Origin: Epiperipatus broadwayi
Taxonomy: Eukaryota > Onychophora > Udeonychophora > Euonychophora > Peripatidae
Length of the DNA: 64,000 bases
Reading direction: 5' to 3'
NCBI GenBank assembly: GCA_028023455.1
Contig: JAQFVV010006222.1
Span: forward strand, 794,001 to 858,000
In this document: positions 38,172 to 51,522 of the stretch, one piece after another
Numbering within the stretch: the stretch's first letter is position 1
Layout of the letters: every line of letters starts with the position of its first letter
Program-made: the position numbers and the translations under genes
Notes under the pieces: generated by a model
Told to the model about the DNA's origin: nothing
What the model saw: only the letters and a program-made list of their open reading frames with translations
Database searches by the model: none

Positions 38172-40099
38172 AAATACATTATGTATGATTTACTCATATG
38201 GCAACAGAATATGTGGAATACTTCGTATACATTTATTTTACATCATATTTACTTTGATTCTTCAATGTTAAAAGTTAAAAATTATAATTTTAAAATGTTT
38301 CAGTGAAAGAAAAGTTCATCTGTATAATACTCTATCAAAATTTATAAAAATAGCCAAGTTATTTGTCAAAGAAAAGTCTCAGCAAAAGTTTAAAAAAGCA
38401 ATGATTATTGAAAACCGTTATCTAAATCTATTAATATATAAAAAGAACAATTCTAGAAGAAAAAAAAATCCAACATTCAAAAATATTTCTTTTTTTTTTT
38501 TTTTGAGATGAATTCTTTCATAATTTTTTTCAATATTATTTATTTTGAATGGTAACAATAACGAATAAAAACATTAATCTAATTTCATGTCTCATATTTT
38601 TTCAAAAATAAATTATGTACGCTGACTGAAGAAAATTAGATTAGATAAATGTAGATGCAAGATTTGATGTATATGTACATGTAATAGAAACCTTTAAAAT
38701 ATTTACAAGAACTAAATAATTTAATATAAACTTTATTATATAATATTTGGAAGAAGTTTAGGTTATATCACTGATTGGATAAACATACTATGTGATAATT
38801 TTCCACCTTTTTTTACTATCTATTTAGTTAGAGCACAAAACAATGGCATATAAAATCAACAACAAAAGTGTAAGAGTAGATTTGATAGAAGCATCTTCTA
38901 TGTGGTGATAAGAATTTTGCATGACAAATCACTAGTATATAAGTTTCAGTGCAATTGAATTGGTGGACAAGAAAAAAAAGGGGTTGTAGAAAGATCTCAG
39001 ATGTGAGAGCAGATAAAGGAGTTCATAAAGGTCTCACTGGTCTACATTATTTTTCATACAATCTCCAGTGGATATTTGAAAATGGATTATTTATATTTGT
39101 AGCTATGAATATTTTGTTAATATATTCCATTCAAATTTGATATTTTATGATTTTTGCCATAAGTATTATTGTTGGTGAGCCTTTAAATATCTGCAAAGCA
39201 AACAGTGCAATAAAAGTAAGCAATAATATTTTCCCTTCTGGAAAAATTATTAACTTGCTGTGTAATAGGTTAGCTGACAGTAATTCTAAAATTTCAATCA
39301 AATCCAATAGTAATTCAACAAAAAAAAAATTGAAATTGATAAAAAGTCTTATATAAGGCAAAATGCCATTGGCATGTTCAATGTAGATAATAAAGATAAA
39401 TGGATATAGTATGCAAAACATATGAAAAAATATTTTTAATGACAAAATTCAAAACAAGCACATAAAAGTAGCAATGTTCATGTGGTTCATTTATCACAAA
39501 TTGTTTATGAGAATCGGTGAAATGAGAAAATTTTCTCTGCAAAGATATCACAAAAAATTTGCCTTAACACTGTGACCATTTTTTCTAAGCATATTTCTAA
39601 GCTTTATTTTAAAAACTAATGTTATGCAAAAAAAGGGGGGAGTAAAGCATGGAAACTCTGATCCTCCCATCAGAGATCTTGCTAATAATTGCTTTTGCAT
39701 TCAGTTTTAGAAGTCTTCCAAAACAAACTGAATTGAGGAATGATGTAAAGAAAGTTCAGAAAATAATTTCTTGTGTGGAGTGACTTATCATACAAAGAAA
39801 TAACAAAAATGCAGTACATAAGTTGATGTCAGACTAATGAAGAGAGTATTACAACTTCAATGTTGTGGAAGATCAATTATTCACTAACCAAACATTCAGG
39901 CCAAACAAATAAAACAGTCATGCAACAAGCAGAACATAACAAGTTTAATTATACCACTTATGCTGGTATTTGTACCTGAAATATTAATTTGTAATCCTAT
40001 GTAATTTTTGGATGTTGAACATTGAAAATATGAGATTGTTTGTTGTTTGGAAGATATGGGGGGGGGTCACTTAGTTTAATGACATTTACTTTTATTAGA

Positions 40100-40103
<4 letters not shown>
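38172..40103. other. AT-rich DNA, no supported gene
   Basis: Frames of 63-104 codons at 38949-39140, 39131-39445 and 39147-39356 overlap each other on both strands. The 39131-39445 frame is rich in Ile, Leu and Phe, as expected from chance translation of AT-rich DNA. Sequence at 38820-39100 and 39480-39900 is somewhat less biased and may be decayed transposon DNA, but no motif could be confirmed. Confidence 0.45.

Positions 40104-40146
<43 letters not shown>
40104..40146. repeat. (TA)n(GA)n microsatellite
   Basis: About fourteen TA units pass directly into about eight GA units immediately before the hairpin repeat at 40147. Confidence 0.9.
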
Positions 40147-40320
40147 TCTCAATACAAGCTCTTAAGAAGCTTTGTAGAATATCCCATCTGAGATTGGGGA
40201 TATTCTACAAAGCTTATTAAGAGCTTGTTTTGAGAGCGCTCTATATAATATTTGTAATTATAAGCTTATTAAATTAGGTCATGTGACATCTGACTTGATT
40301 TTATATATATATGCATGCTT
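40147..40320. repeat. hairpin repeat, same family as the 33.7-34.7 kb foldback
   Basis: TCTCAA-N2-CAAGCTCTTAAGAAGCTTTG (40147 onward) pairs with CAAAGCTTATTAAGAGCTTG ending in TTGAGA (to 40235). The loop contains ATATCCC...GGGGATAT, so most of 40147-40235 is one long hairpin. The right side then continues GCTCTATATAATATTTGTAA and a GCTTATTAAATTAGGTCATG block, matching the tail of the units at about 34300 and 34690. It is therefore a shorter family member carrying a single unit pair. Confidence 0.7.
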
Positions 40321-40354
40321 CAAATATGATGTTTATCAACTGTATTTCATTTCT

Positions 40355-41500
40355 GAAGTGTCTTTTCTGGTCAACCAACAGTAATCTGCCAACATTGTGA
40401 GGCACTATTATCTTTGTAACATTTCAATGACAAAAATATCTTGACAAACAAGATTCCATGTAAATGGGAATATAATATATTGTGATTCATGAACATTCGA
40501 CAATTCATTTTCCTATATGTCATTAGAAGTTCATCCTCCTATTTAATAAACATTTTTGATTCTGAAAATTTTTAATAAACTATTTGCTACAATTTTAAAA
40601 GCCTTCCAAGCTTCTCTTTTACTGTTCTTCAACTGATTTTCAAAGCTGTAATCCTCTGGAAGCTATCTGATCTGGGGATCAATAAATATTCTCTCTTTGA
40701 TTTTGTCTATGGTAATGCTTGGAAATAGCTGACATAAATAAGTAAATGCATCATTATTCCTATAAAGAAACTTTACAAATTGTTTCCAAATCAGAATTTA
40801 ATGTCAGATATGGAAGAATTTTCTCTTGTTCTGATGTGATATTTATAATGCCAATGAGTTCTTGTAATGATTTAACCTGTCACAACATACATAACAGAAT
40901 TATATGGAGTCCAGCCATAATCCCTCTAAAATAGTAATAGTTTTAAAATATGCATGTCACTCATAAAAAGAAATCCATGAATGTATAATTTCTGTAGTTC
41001 AGATTGCATATGCCTGTGGAGATGAAGGCATCACATTTTATACAAAAGCATTGCCTTCAAAATGACCTCTGAAGAATTTAAAAACATTATCATTGTATGT
41101 GATGCCCAAAACTGCCATAATACTACTGATATAGTTATATAAAGTTAGATATAATTTTTTACAAAGTAGAACTGTGTAAAGTATTGTTGCCAGTTGTAAA
41201 ACTAAATTATTACCATATTGTCTATGATATGGTTCAATTGATTCTACCTGGAAGCCAATAGTTCTGCTTTATTCTTGGGCAATTCCAAATCACTGATAAG
41301 ATCTTTGACTTATCGTGTCATCTTGTGCTGCCTGAGATCATTTTCTACAAATTTACAAGCAATACAAGATGGCCTTACCAATTCATTCATATTGAGTTCA
41401 TCTACATAACAATCCTTTGTGCATTATGAAGATTCTGGAATGAACACTTCCTCACTGAATAATGCAGGCTTCATTGTAGAAGGGATATCCATTCCCTTAA
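40355..41500 (-). pseudogene. fossil of an uncharacterised repetitive invertebrate protein
   Basis: Minus-strand translation across several stops and frame changes gives a run of blocks in a consistent order. They are NELVRPSCIACKFVEND (about 41345-41395), VKDLISDLELPKNKAELLAS (41250-41309), SIMAVLGITYNDNVFKFF (about 41080-41140), LFPSITIDKIKERIFIDPQI (40669-40728), NSKREAWKAFKIVANSLL (about 40585-40640) and MLADYCWLTRKD (40360-40395). From memory, blocks of the form DLxLPKxKAELLxSRL, KIKEGIFxGPQIR and MxADYCWxLxR occur in this order in a large family of uncharacterised, high-copy proteins of arthropods and cnidarians. I do not know its function and could not check it. This copy cannot be expressed as a protein. 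Confidence 0.6.
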
Positions 41501-42910
41501 GTTGGAGTAGCATGCAGACACAGTAACCTACATGATTTCATAATTTTTTTCCATAAAACTGGAACTGTAAATGACATGACACATTATTTTCCATGCAACA
41601 AAGATCAGAGATTTTTGAATAGATTTTGCAACAAAAATGTAAAGCCGATGGTTTGTCTTGATCTCTTACTTTTAATCAAAGTATAATAATTACTTTTCAT
41701 AAGACTGCTTTCATATGATGTTTACAAGAAGCAAATTTAATCTGACTACAAATGTAACAAAACTGATGCTGTTCACATACTTATGCTGCATGTTTCTAAC
41801 TTGTCAACAAATACAAACTCAAAGAAACAAAAAAAAAAAAACTCAACAACTGAATCTCAATGTAATCCAATTTGTTTTTCATTCTATTTGTATCTATTTA
41901 TTTCTCCTCAGCCACATATTGAAGGTCAGCAGCTGCCATTACATTCAGAGATGGATGGACTAATTTTTTTTTTTTTTTTAAAAAAGAAACATGGTTGTGA
42001 TTCAAAAATAAATACATTAAGATTTTCTTATCAGAAAAGAATTACCAACAAAACCAAAAAATAATCAGGGTCAATATTTTTTTTTACCAACATAAGATAT
42101 CAGGAGTTATATGCAACTGTAATAAAATATGCAGATGTCAATTCTCAAAATAATTTTTTTCCTATCACACTTTGACTTTTTAACTATATAGCTTATATAA
42201 GTTTCAAAAAAAACAAAATCAATCTTACACTTTAATGCTATTTCCATGTTCATCATCAAAAATTATGAAATTTATTTAAACATGTCTCCTCACAAAAAAC
42301 AACCTAATTTTTGTAAAACAATCTTATTATTGTTGGAGGTAGTCATTCACAAAAGTTCATGAATGTAACACAATAAAAAAAAAAAAATGCATGTAGCACA
42401 AGGTCAAAAATCATCACATTAGAGTTGATATAAAACTAATGGTAGAGGAAAAAATAAAATCAGAATGAAAGTTACAAATTTAAATTCACGTTAACTAATA
42501 TTATAAAAAAAAACTATAAAAAATAATATGAATTAAGAAAGTTGTTTGTCTCAAACTCTACCCATTAAAAAAACTAATAAAAAGCCAAAAAATGGTGATA
42601 GATTAAAATTCGAGAGAACTGTAAAATTACCAGTAAAAATGTGTGAGTTCTATTAATATATATTGTAACCTAATTAAAGAATCAAAAAAAAAGATATTAC
42701 CATATAAGTGAAGGAGTTCCAATATCAAAATTAAAGGTTGATCAAATTATTAATAACAAGTATTAACTACCACAGGTATATGGAAATCACGTGAAGTGAG
42801 TACACTAGTAATTCAATAAAATATAACTCAGGTATACAGGCAGTAGGTTTTATCCACTTTCATTTCTTGGTTTGATGTTAAGTGCATGTTTACACAAATA
42901 CTAAGTGAAT
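41501..42910. other. AT-rich DNA, no supported gene
   Basis: Two overlapping frames at 41715-42064 are A-run driven. The N-terminal side of the fossil protein may extend into 41500-41650 but could not be followed. A TATATATTGTAACC motif lies at about 42657-42670. Confidence 0.5.
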
Positions 42911-43010
42911 ATGGTCTAGCAGGGCGCCACTAGATTATCTGAATCTAGACACGGTTATATCTGATAACCTTTCACATGTACCGGGTTTGAATCCCTTTTT
43001 GGTACTTTAT
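42911..43010 (+). other. tRNA-like unit with three consecutive hairpins
   Basis: GGTCTAGCAGGGCGCC (42913 onward) resembles a D arm with A box. It is followed by CTAGATT-ATCTG-AATCTAG (42930-42948), GGTTAT-ATCTG-ATAACC (42953-42969) and GTACC-GGG-TTTGAAT-CCC-N5-GGTAC (42978-43005). The last contains GGGTTTGAATCCC, close to a T arm/B box. The first hairpin sits where an anticodon arm would be and the second where a class II variable arm would be. Both have the same ATCTG loop, which no tRNA requires. No terminal acceptor pairing was found. It is probably a tRNA(Leu/Ser)-derived pseudogene or SINE head, possibly rearranged. Confidence 0.4.
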
Positions 43011-45872
43011 TTCTAATAAAAATGAGAGATTTTGCTTTTTGAGCCATATCACTATAAGCACTAATAGTTAGGTAAAAGTAAAACATCTATAAACCAAAGT
43101 GGAGTATATTGAACATAAATCATTTCTCAGATCTTAACAAAACAAATGTGTTTCAATATTTTTATAAGTTCACTAGCTCAGATTATATATAACTAATTTA
43201 GGATGGCAATTCACTCATCCTTGCATGAAATAGATGATGGGATGTGGTTATAATAATACTAAGAAATCACTAAATATTATAAAATCAATATTTATTTATG
43301 GCCTTTAAACAGTTAAACAGCTCATTAATTAAAATGTTGATGATGATGATGATGATGATGATGATAACGATAATGACAAGGGTTTCAATTACAGCTCTAG
43401 GACTAAGCCTAAACATAAAACTAAATTTTATAAAGAAATTCATAATTATTGCTTAATTTTAGCATATTTACTTATATCTTAAATAACTAATATTCAACCA
43501 TTGATGATGATGAATAATCACACTTAACCAAGACTACACTTAATGAAATATATACGCCTCGTTTAATAAAACAAACTAATATTTATTACTACAGTTCTAA
43601 CATATACATAAAAATTTCTAGATAAATATGAAAATTGACATGAATAACAATAATAATTGATTATATAACAATCCTCAGATTAATTTTAAGTTCTTCCCCC
43701 TTTCCCTTCAAATGTATTTTGTATTAAGTTGGACGTCACATTAACCATGATTTTCACTCCATGAGAAAAGTATTTTAAGAAGATATTATCTGCTCATTAG
43801 CACACATACTTTAAAAATCCAACATGTAAATAGAATGTAAAAAAAAAATGTTAGTAAAATTGAAAGAGCAAGTTTTAGAAAAAAGTTTTAAATTATTTTC
43901 TCCCCCTCCCTTCCAAGCGCTGAAATCTATACTGAACTTGAAACAAAATAATCTAATATTCTAATACTACTCATTATTCCACATTCACTTCCAATTATAC
44001 ACATATAAAAATATTATTATGTATGTGCGTGTTTTATCCCATGATAACAAAATATTATTTAAAACCAAAATAATAATATATTAGTTAAAACTAAAATCAT
44101 AATACCATAAAAAAAAAATTGTTTTACACATTAATATTGTAAAATTAATAAACAAATAATTTTCATACAATCAAGGTCATTTATGAAGCTCAAAGTTATT
44201 ATTGGTAAGACATTCTTGTTTTAATCGATCTGAATAGTCTTTAAAAGTTCTTTAAATAAAATATACCACTTTATTGCTAAAATGTTTATTAAGACTGATA
44301 TCATAAAGAAAATAGATATAAAAAGTCATATTACCGATCTTTTGTTTGTGGCGAATTTCCAAGGGTTCAAACTTGTCTTGTATAATGTCTATATTTCTGC
44401 AGCTATTATTTCCGTTTTATGTGGGAACAATCTCTTTCTTGAGGTGTATAACTATTTAATGATGATGACTCTATTGAGGTTATTTGCTTTAGTGGACAAT
44501 TTGGAAATCATTATATTAATTTTTCTTCTCTTCCTGTCAAGCATGTGGAAGAAATACAGCAGTTGTTTTCACATTTATAAATTTTCTTGAGTTTAAAATC
44601 AGTTGTTGTAACAATTAATTGGACTTGATGATTAATATTTATCAGTAGATTAATTCATCTTCTTTGAATGCAGGTGAATGCTTTCTTCCTTCTATTAAAA
44701 ACATCTTATTTCTCTGGTCAGTTGAAAGGTGTAGAATATTATTTTAGACACATCTTTTCCTTCCTATGTGATGTGCAGCTTCCCCAGATGGTCTGGCAAA
44801 TGGAATATACATATAATTTTTCTAGCCCGCCATTTCTTATATTTTCAACATTCAAATTTGATAGTTTAATAATCTGGATCAATCACAATAATAATCCTAA
44901 TAATAATTCAAAACAGCTTTTTATATCCAATTTTTAGCTACCTTAACCAATCAGAGATAGCATCACTTGCTATTTTTGGACAAATTTGTTTTAATTAGAT
45001 CTCTAATTTATTTTCAACCAAAGTATTTTTTAACTGAAAAGTTTAATCCTTTTTTCCAGACACTTTTGTTTTAAAAAAAAAATAGACTCAATTCTTATTT
45101 CCTTTCTTTTGTTTTTTCTTTCTTTTTAACATCCAGGTAACACTTCAAATCTTTGAGCTTCCTTCTTTAGATCTTGATAAGACAATTTCAAAAATTATAG
45201 CTCCAAAGTGACAATCATTTACAAAAAATCCACTACAAAGATCGATATCTGATTAAACAGATTTCCTCTTTTAACAAAAAAAATTGTACAAAAAAAATAA
45301 TTTAACAGATTTAATACTTCCTTTTCTTTCAATATTTAGGAAATGTAAAATTTTGTATGTAATGTACACACATCCTGCATTCTTTCAAATCATTCATAAA
45401 CTATCCTTAAATAATATGATTGCTAGCTTAGTAATTATAACCCAATTATTTAATTAAGTCTGTAACTTTTAAATCCCACTTATAATTAAAGAAAAGCAAA
45501 ATAGAAGTATAGAATAAAATATTAGAATTGATCTAGCATAGGTTAGTTTTAAAGAAAGTTAAAATGTTTAATATTTGAAATATAAAATAATTAAATAATT
45601 TACACATACATTGCCTATATGTATGCATTATAACTTTGCTTTTTAAAGAAAAATTAAATATTAAATAGTTTAAATGTGTGTATTACCTTTCTATCAACAC
45701 ACAAACAAGTAAAGCATGTAATTGTTGACCCATTCTTTCTATGTTTAAAGCTTTTAGAACTGGACCTTGTAGGGTTTAAACTTGGATGCCCTACAACTTC
45801 CTTTATGGTTATATAAAATTGTGATGATGATTTTGTTTGACCTTTTCTACATGCACATTACTATAAATTTGG
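43011..45872. other. AT-rich DNA, no supported gene
   Basis: Includes a (TGA)n tract at 43338-43365. Frames at 44282-44590 and 44668-44937 are hydrophobic and Asn-rich, without recognisable motifs or splice context, and are treated as chance. Confidence 0.5.
43338..43365. repeat. (TGA)n microsatellite
   Basis: Nine perfect TGA units, followed by an imperfect continuation (TAACGATAATGA). Confidence 0.9.
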
Positions 45873-46190
45873 CTAGTGACCAAATTGTAATGGCACAATA
45901 TATATATATTGTAAAAGTATAATGTCTGGGGATGAACCTGGGGTGATTGCACTCATTACCATCATCAATCCCAAGTCAATATGATATCGAATGCCAAAGC
46001 AATGAGCATGAGAGATTAGCATTGACCTAACTATAAATTCATTAACTATAAATTCACCTATATTACACAAAAGCAATAATCATTCATCATCATGAATGAT
46101 CAACCATAAAATCCAACAGTCAATCATGTGACTGGATTTGAAATGGGTCTACTATTGACCTGATAATTATAATCAAAAAATAATGATTAT

Positions 46191-46425
46191 TATTTACAAC
46201 AGCTATATAATCAAATAATAATTTTATACATAAAAAAACTTTTCTCAGCACCTGCTTTGGTGCCCTACTGCTCTATTTAACATTAACAAATCACCTGACA
46301 TAAAATTATCTAGTATCCAATAATAAAATATAAAACAGACATTTGAAAAGGGCACCAAAGCGGTTGCTGAAAAAAGCTTTTTACATATAAAATTATTATT
46401 TGATTATATAGCTGTTGTAAATAAA
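46191..46425. repeat. inner palindrome inside the MITE
   Basis: TATTTACAACAGCTATATAA and onward to CAGCACCTGCTTTGGTGCCC (46191-about 46266) is mirrored by GGGCACCAAAGCGGTTGCTG through to TTATATAGCTGTTGTAAATA (46350-46425). The arms are about 76 bp and nearly perfect, with a loop of about 83 bp. Confidence 0.75.
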
Positions 46426-46541
<116 letters not shown>

Positions 46542-46845
46542 TGTGGAAGGGCAGCATAAGGATTTTTATTCCTTTCCAATTTTGATATAAGGCTAATTAT
46601 AAAGCACTTGTCAAACTTGGGGCAGCAATACATAATAATTTGGGTGTGCATACTTAAAGTGCTAATCCATCATAATAGATAACAATTAAAAAAATAATGC
46701 TGGGATACTAAAAAATACTGAACATCTTTAATGCTCTGGCTACTTAGTATTAAAATTTTATACTTTGATTTGGGGTTGATGATGATAATAAGTTCATCAC
46801 CTCAGGTTCACCCCCAGACTCTGTATACCATTACAAGTGGCTACC

Positions 46846-49800
46846 TAACTATGGTCCTGATGATGATCAAATACTGTTGACCATTACTACAAAAATGCCA
46901 CTCAACTAGATCTCAAGTATAACCACATATGTATTACTGTAAAATATGTGACAAGAGTATTGATTATAATTTATAAAATAATAGTTTTAATGTATATTTA
47001 CAAAGTTCATATGAAAAAGTTGAATAGAAAAGGTATGATTTTGGAGATAGGATTGAGTTTTTGATAGATAGAGTTTGTTTAGCTGTACTTTCAGTTTTGA
47101 TGATAGAAGAAAGATTTTGTCATTGGCATGAGGATACCTTGATTTCATGCAACTCTATTGAGTGTTCTATCTCAGGCATTGCTTCAACTCACTTTCCAAT
47201 TTCCTATTGTTTATCATAGTCATACATGACCCCAGCCTCTAAGTCTCCAAGAAAAGAAGCAAGCATAGTTCTATATTTTCCAACCCATAATATTCAAAAG
47301 AGGAGGGCATAGTTCTGTATTTACCAGCCTCTAAGACTAGAAGAAGCAGGGCTTTGTAAAGATTTTTTGTATTTTTATTTTGGGCTATGGTAGCTTATAC
47401 TATCTAAATTGAGTTAGCCCTCTTGGTGCCCATGGTACATTGTGTACTTATAGTCCAGTGGTTGAATTCTTATCTATCTCAGAAAGGCAGGTCATTATTA
47501 TTTCTGTTAGCTCCCATATACCTATCAAATCTCTAAAAAAAATTGATGAATATGTAGTTTGAGATATAATTGTACATGTAAAATATTGTTAGATGGATGT
47601 TTCATTTCTCTTTTCCTTTCCTACATGAAGGCAGGTATGAGGTGGTTATGTGTCTCATGATATAAAACAATTTAATAGTGTGAATACATACACACCCATA
47701 CACATCTACCCACCTACACAAACATATATAAACTTGAAAGAAAAAGTAGAAATAAACACAAAAAAAATTATATTTTCTATATTACACTGGAATAATAGTT
47801 AAGAATTAAATAATTTTGAATTTAAAAAAAATATATACATTAAACACTTAAAAGGGTCTAATTAATATTTTATTAATTCTGATTTTGAAATTAAAACAAA
47901 AATGTTTTTTATGTTGCAATAGATATACTGGTAATTATAAAATTTCACCATTTTGTGTATAACATACTTTGATAATAAAAAAATCCTACAAAGTTGTTTT
48001 TTGAAAGGAATAAAGTGAATAGAAAAGAGTCATTAACTTTTTTCAATCAAGATGAAAAAAAAAATTTTTAATTACTGTATTTTTAATTCCAACCTTGACT
48101 ATAAAAAGGTTGAAAAAAAGATTAGAGGAGTTTTAATAGATTTTTTACAGATTATGACAGGATGAAAACCACAAAGCTATAAATGAAGGAACGAGACAGT
48201 GTATCCAGCCACTGTGCAATGTCAAGTTTTTTATATAATTTATAGCCTATGTGTGTGTGTGTGTCTGTATTAGATGACAGAGATGGAAGGGAGCTCATTG
48301 CAGGTCAGTAGTTACCAGATATCTTTTCTAAAGATCACAATAAACTAGTCTATGGGTTTACAAGGTAACATCTTACCAAGAGATTGCCATGCTATATACA
48401 GTTTTATCAATATGCAAAGAACCATAATCAAGGATATTGCATTATGTATATAGAGAATTTATAGATATCAGTTTGTTTTAAATAATTTTTAACTAAATTA
48501 TTCAACGAAAACTAGAATAATAACAAAAAATAATAAATGTAAGATTCCAGTTTTATTTATATAATGTGAAATTCAGGACCTTTCTTTAGTAAAAATGGTT
48601 GATTGTTAAAATCTGTAACTTAAAAGTAAAACAAGTGAATAATTTTGAATTATAAGTCTAAAAATAAAAGATTGATTTATAAACAATTTTATTTTGAAAT
48701 TAAAAAAAAAAAGTAAACTCCAAAACTAGATTGAGAAACAAAAGAACTTGCTGGGACATTTTTTTAAGACATTTATAATTAATCAAGATTAATCTTTAAA
48801 AAAAAATAAAGAAAAACTTTTATGAACTGACACAAAAGTAACTTTTTTTTGAAAGGTAAAAAAAAAATACTTTTTTTACCATTAGAAATAGTGAATTAAT
48901 TAATAACTTCGATTCATAGTATTTATTTTTTTGTTATATGTATATTATTTTTGACTGAATTTCATTTCTGCATATGATTGTGAATTGAATTATAACAAAA
49001 GAAAATACAACATGTTGATACAATGTCATAAATACTTGACAGAATGGAACTTCAAATATTTGACACTGATGTCAAATATATTTATACAATGGAATCAAAA
49101 ACATTAAATAGCAAATTAATTGCAGAATGGATGAAGTGAATCCAGGTTACCAATAGTTAATAAGGTTGATTAGTAATGATTGGACGGTAACATTAATTCA
49201 TAATTTGCATCTGCTTTTCTGGAATATTTATGAAAATGTTTCAGTATACAAGGAAAGTCATTCAGAAGTAATGGCTGCAAAGCATTACCTAGGTGCTATA
49301 TCTTGTGAAAGCCAAATGACAAAAAAATTAACAAAACAAATGTATAGCTTTGTCAAATAAAATGCCTGATTACCCACTAAATCATATAATTCATGATCTA
49401 AACTTGGAAACCCATAACAGTACATTCAGATTGACTAAAAAGGACCTTTTAGGGATCATACACTTTTGGTAAGGTGCTTATTCTCAATGCCCCAAATATC
49501 AAAGTCAAAAACATAAAGTCAGATGAAATTATCAATAAACTCATAGTAATATTTTTGGAACTTGCTTAATGAAGCATTTGTCATTGATAATAGAGCTGAA
49601 TTTAATTTTTTTTTAAATGAAAGAGTATCTAGAATATTGGGGGATTAAGCATATATATACATGCTTCCATATCACACCGAGTTCAATAATTTTGTGAAAA
49701 ATTAAAGTAAAACAAGCTTTGAAAAGAAAAGAATTTGCTAAAACAAATAAGACTGTTTATGTGCATTATTAAACAATACTTTAAGTCTACATGGCAACTG

Positions 49801-51299
49801 CTAGCTCATTAATTGAAGAACTGTTAGATAGGAAAGTGAGAAAAAAACTATTACTATTTATGCTAGATAAAAAGCATATAAGACACATATCAGTTTGTAA
49901 TAATTTTATATGGGTGAAATGTTATGATTAAAAATGATTTATGTAAATTATCAGGTGAAGTACTATCAAAAGAAATTATAAAGTTGAAAATAAATAAAGA
50001 AATAATAAAAAAATATCATCATCATTGTCAACCATTATCAATCCATTCCAGAAAAAAGACAAAGACAAACAATAAAAAGAATAAAGAGTTTTGTGGTGAA
50101 TATAAACTATGATCAAAACATATGTCCATATATACCATATGCTGATCTTTTAGTTTAAATATATGATATCTTGCAATGCTGAATTTTAATTTTGTTTATG
50201 GAAAACTTTACTTTTTGAAAGACTTCAATAACTTGATTAATTATAGCTCATTTGTATTCTTTTGCTTTCTTGCTTTTAGAAAATATCTGAGATATTTTTA
50301 TAACATAAGTGGAGTTTATATTTGCCATAAAAAATATGTTGAAGCTCATTATAAAATAATTCTTTAATAATTTTGTTATAGTTAATTTGTTCCACATATA
50401 CGAGATAATAAAGATGTGTCTTTCCAATAGGTAAAGTATATGCAATCACATGCAGCAAAGTGAACATTATAACAAATTGTATTTGATTCATTATAATTAT
50501 TAGAATTTAAAAGAATAATATTTAAATCAAACTTTTCTAATTATTTGTTACATTGATATCGGGTTCATATCTCACTTTCATGCAATATATGGAGTAGAAA
50601 AACAGCCTTACAGAGAATAAAATTAATTATACTAATTACATTACTATAATGAAATACCTTATATTTTAACTTTTTGAATATAGCACTTCAATATCCAAAT
50701 TCAACTTTTTACCGAAAACATCATCAAGGTGCTTTAGTAAATTGATTCACATTCTCAAATTAATCATCATCCATCCGAAAAGTTGTTGACAATTTTTCTT
50801 CTACTAATGATTGATAAAATATTTGCGTTAATAAATAAATATTAATTATTCAACTCAAATCTTCAAAGGTTGCATTCAAAACATTAAAAACATTCTGTAG
50901 ATCATCTTTTATCTTGGAAAGAACAACAAATTATAATAAAAACCAAAAAATCAAGCTATCATTTTATTTTTATTAGTTTAAATTTTTTAAAAGAACTATT
51001 AAGTACTGCATTCAAGTTGGTGCAGTTCTTATTGTGAATACCTAATTTTATACTAGTAGTAATATTGTTTCTTCTCATTCCATCATGTAAAAGCTGGAAA
51101 ATATGAATAAACTTCAGTGGGCAACAGGTAGTTTCAAAAACTACTATAAAATTGTTTCATTCACCAAGTCAAAATCAAGACCAAATCAATACAAATAATA
51201 AAGTATATAAATATCATTCTTGTTTTATCTCCCTTTTTTCATTTAACTACTAACAATATCCATGTCTAAAATGCTTTATATATATATATATATCAAAAT
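46846..51299. other. long AT-rich stretch, no supported gene
   Basis: Sequence at 47040-47520 is less biased and carries a short imperfect duplication (CATAGTTCTATATTTTCC / CATAGTTCTGTATTTACC near 47255-47320). A GT tract lies at 48248-48264. Frames at 49166-49360, 49924-50112 and 50176-50491 lack motifs, and the last group overlaps on both strands. Sequence at 49000-49500 may be decayed coding DNA but could not be assigned. Confidence 0.45.
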
Positions 51300-51370
51300 G
51301 TGTTGACCAGGAAGTGAACCCGGGCCAGCTGCTTGGAAGGCAGCTATGCTAACCACTAGGCCATCAATAT
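51300..51370 (-). tRNA. tRNA-Gly(TCC)-like sequence, probably a pseudogene
   Basis: On the minus strand TGGCCTAGTGGTTAGCATAG forms the D arm with A box. CTGCCTTCCAAGCAG forms an anticodon arm with anticodon TCC, and CCGGGTTCACTTCCTGG a T arm with a near-consensus B box. Length (71 nt) and sequence closely follow animal tRNA-Gly(TCC). The acceptor stem (ATATTGA against TCAACAC) has two mismatches of seven, and the T loop departs from TTCRANY at one site. This argues for a pseudogene or a tRNA-derived SINE head. It is preceded on the plus strand by a (TA)n tract. Confidence 0.55.
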
Positions 51371-51522
51371 TTTTGATCCCTATATTCATGAGTCGCTGGC
51401 ACTCATTGTTCCATGATTTTAAAATCAATCATTCTCAATAAAATCCTTCCAAGTCCTAATTATTATAGTGGCTAACAATCGAGCAAAATGATTTTCTCTT
51501 TCCTATTCACTTTATTTTTATA

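Noticed and set aside
39131-39445. 104-codon hydrophobic frame, minus strand
   Set aside because: Composition is as expected from AT-rich DNA. It overlaps another frame on the opposite strand and has no motif or neighbouring exon.
44282-44937. Two plus-strand frames (102 and 89 codons) that could be membrane segments
   Set aside because: Hydrophobicity follows from T-rich codons. No conserved motif, start context or repeat in other frames supports them.
49000-49500. Possible decayed coding region including a 64-codon frame at 49166
   Set aside because: No domain or family could be named, and frames are broken throughout.
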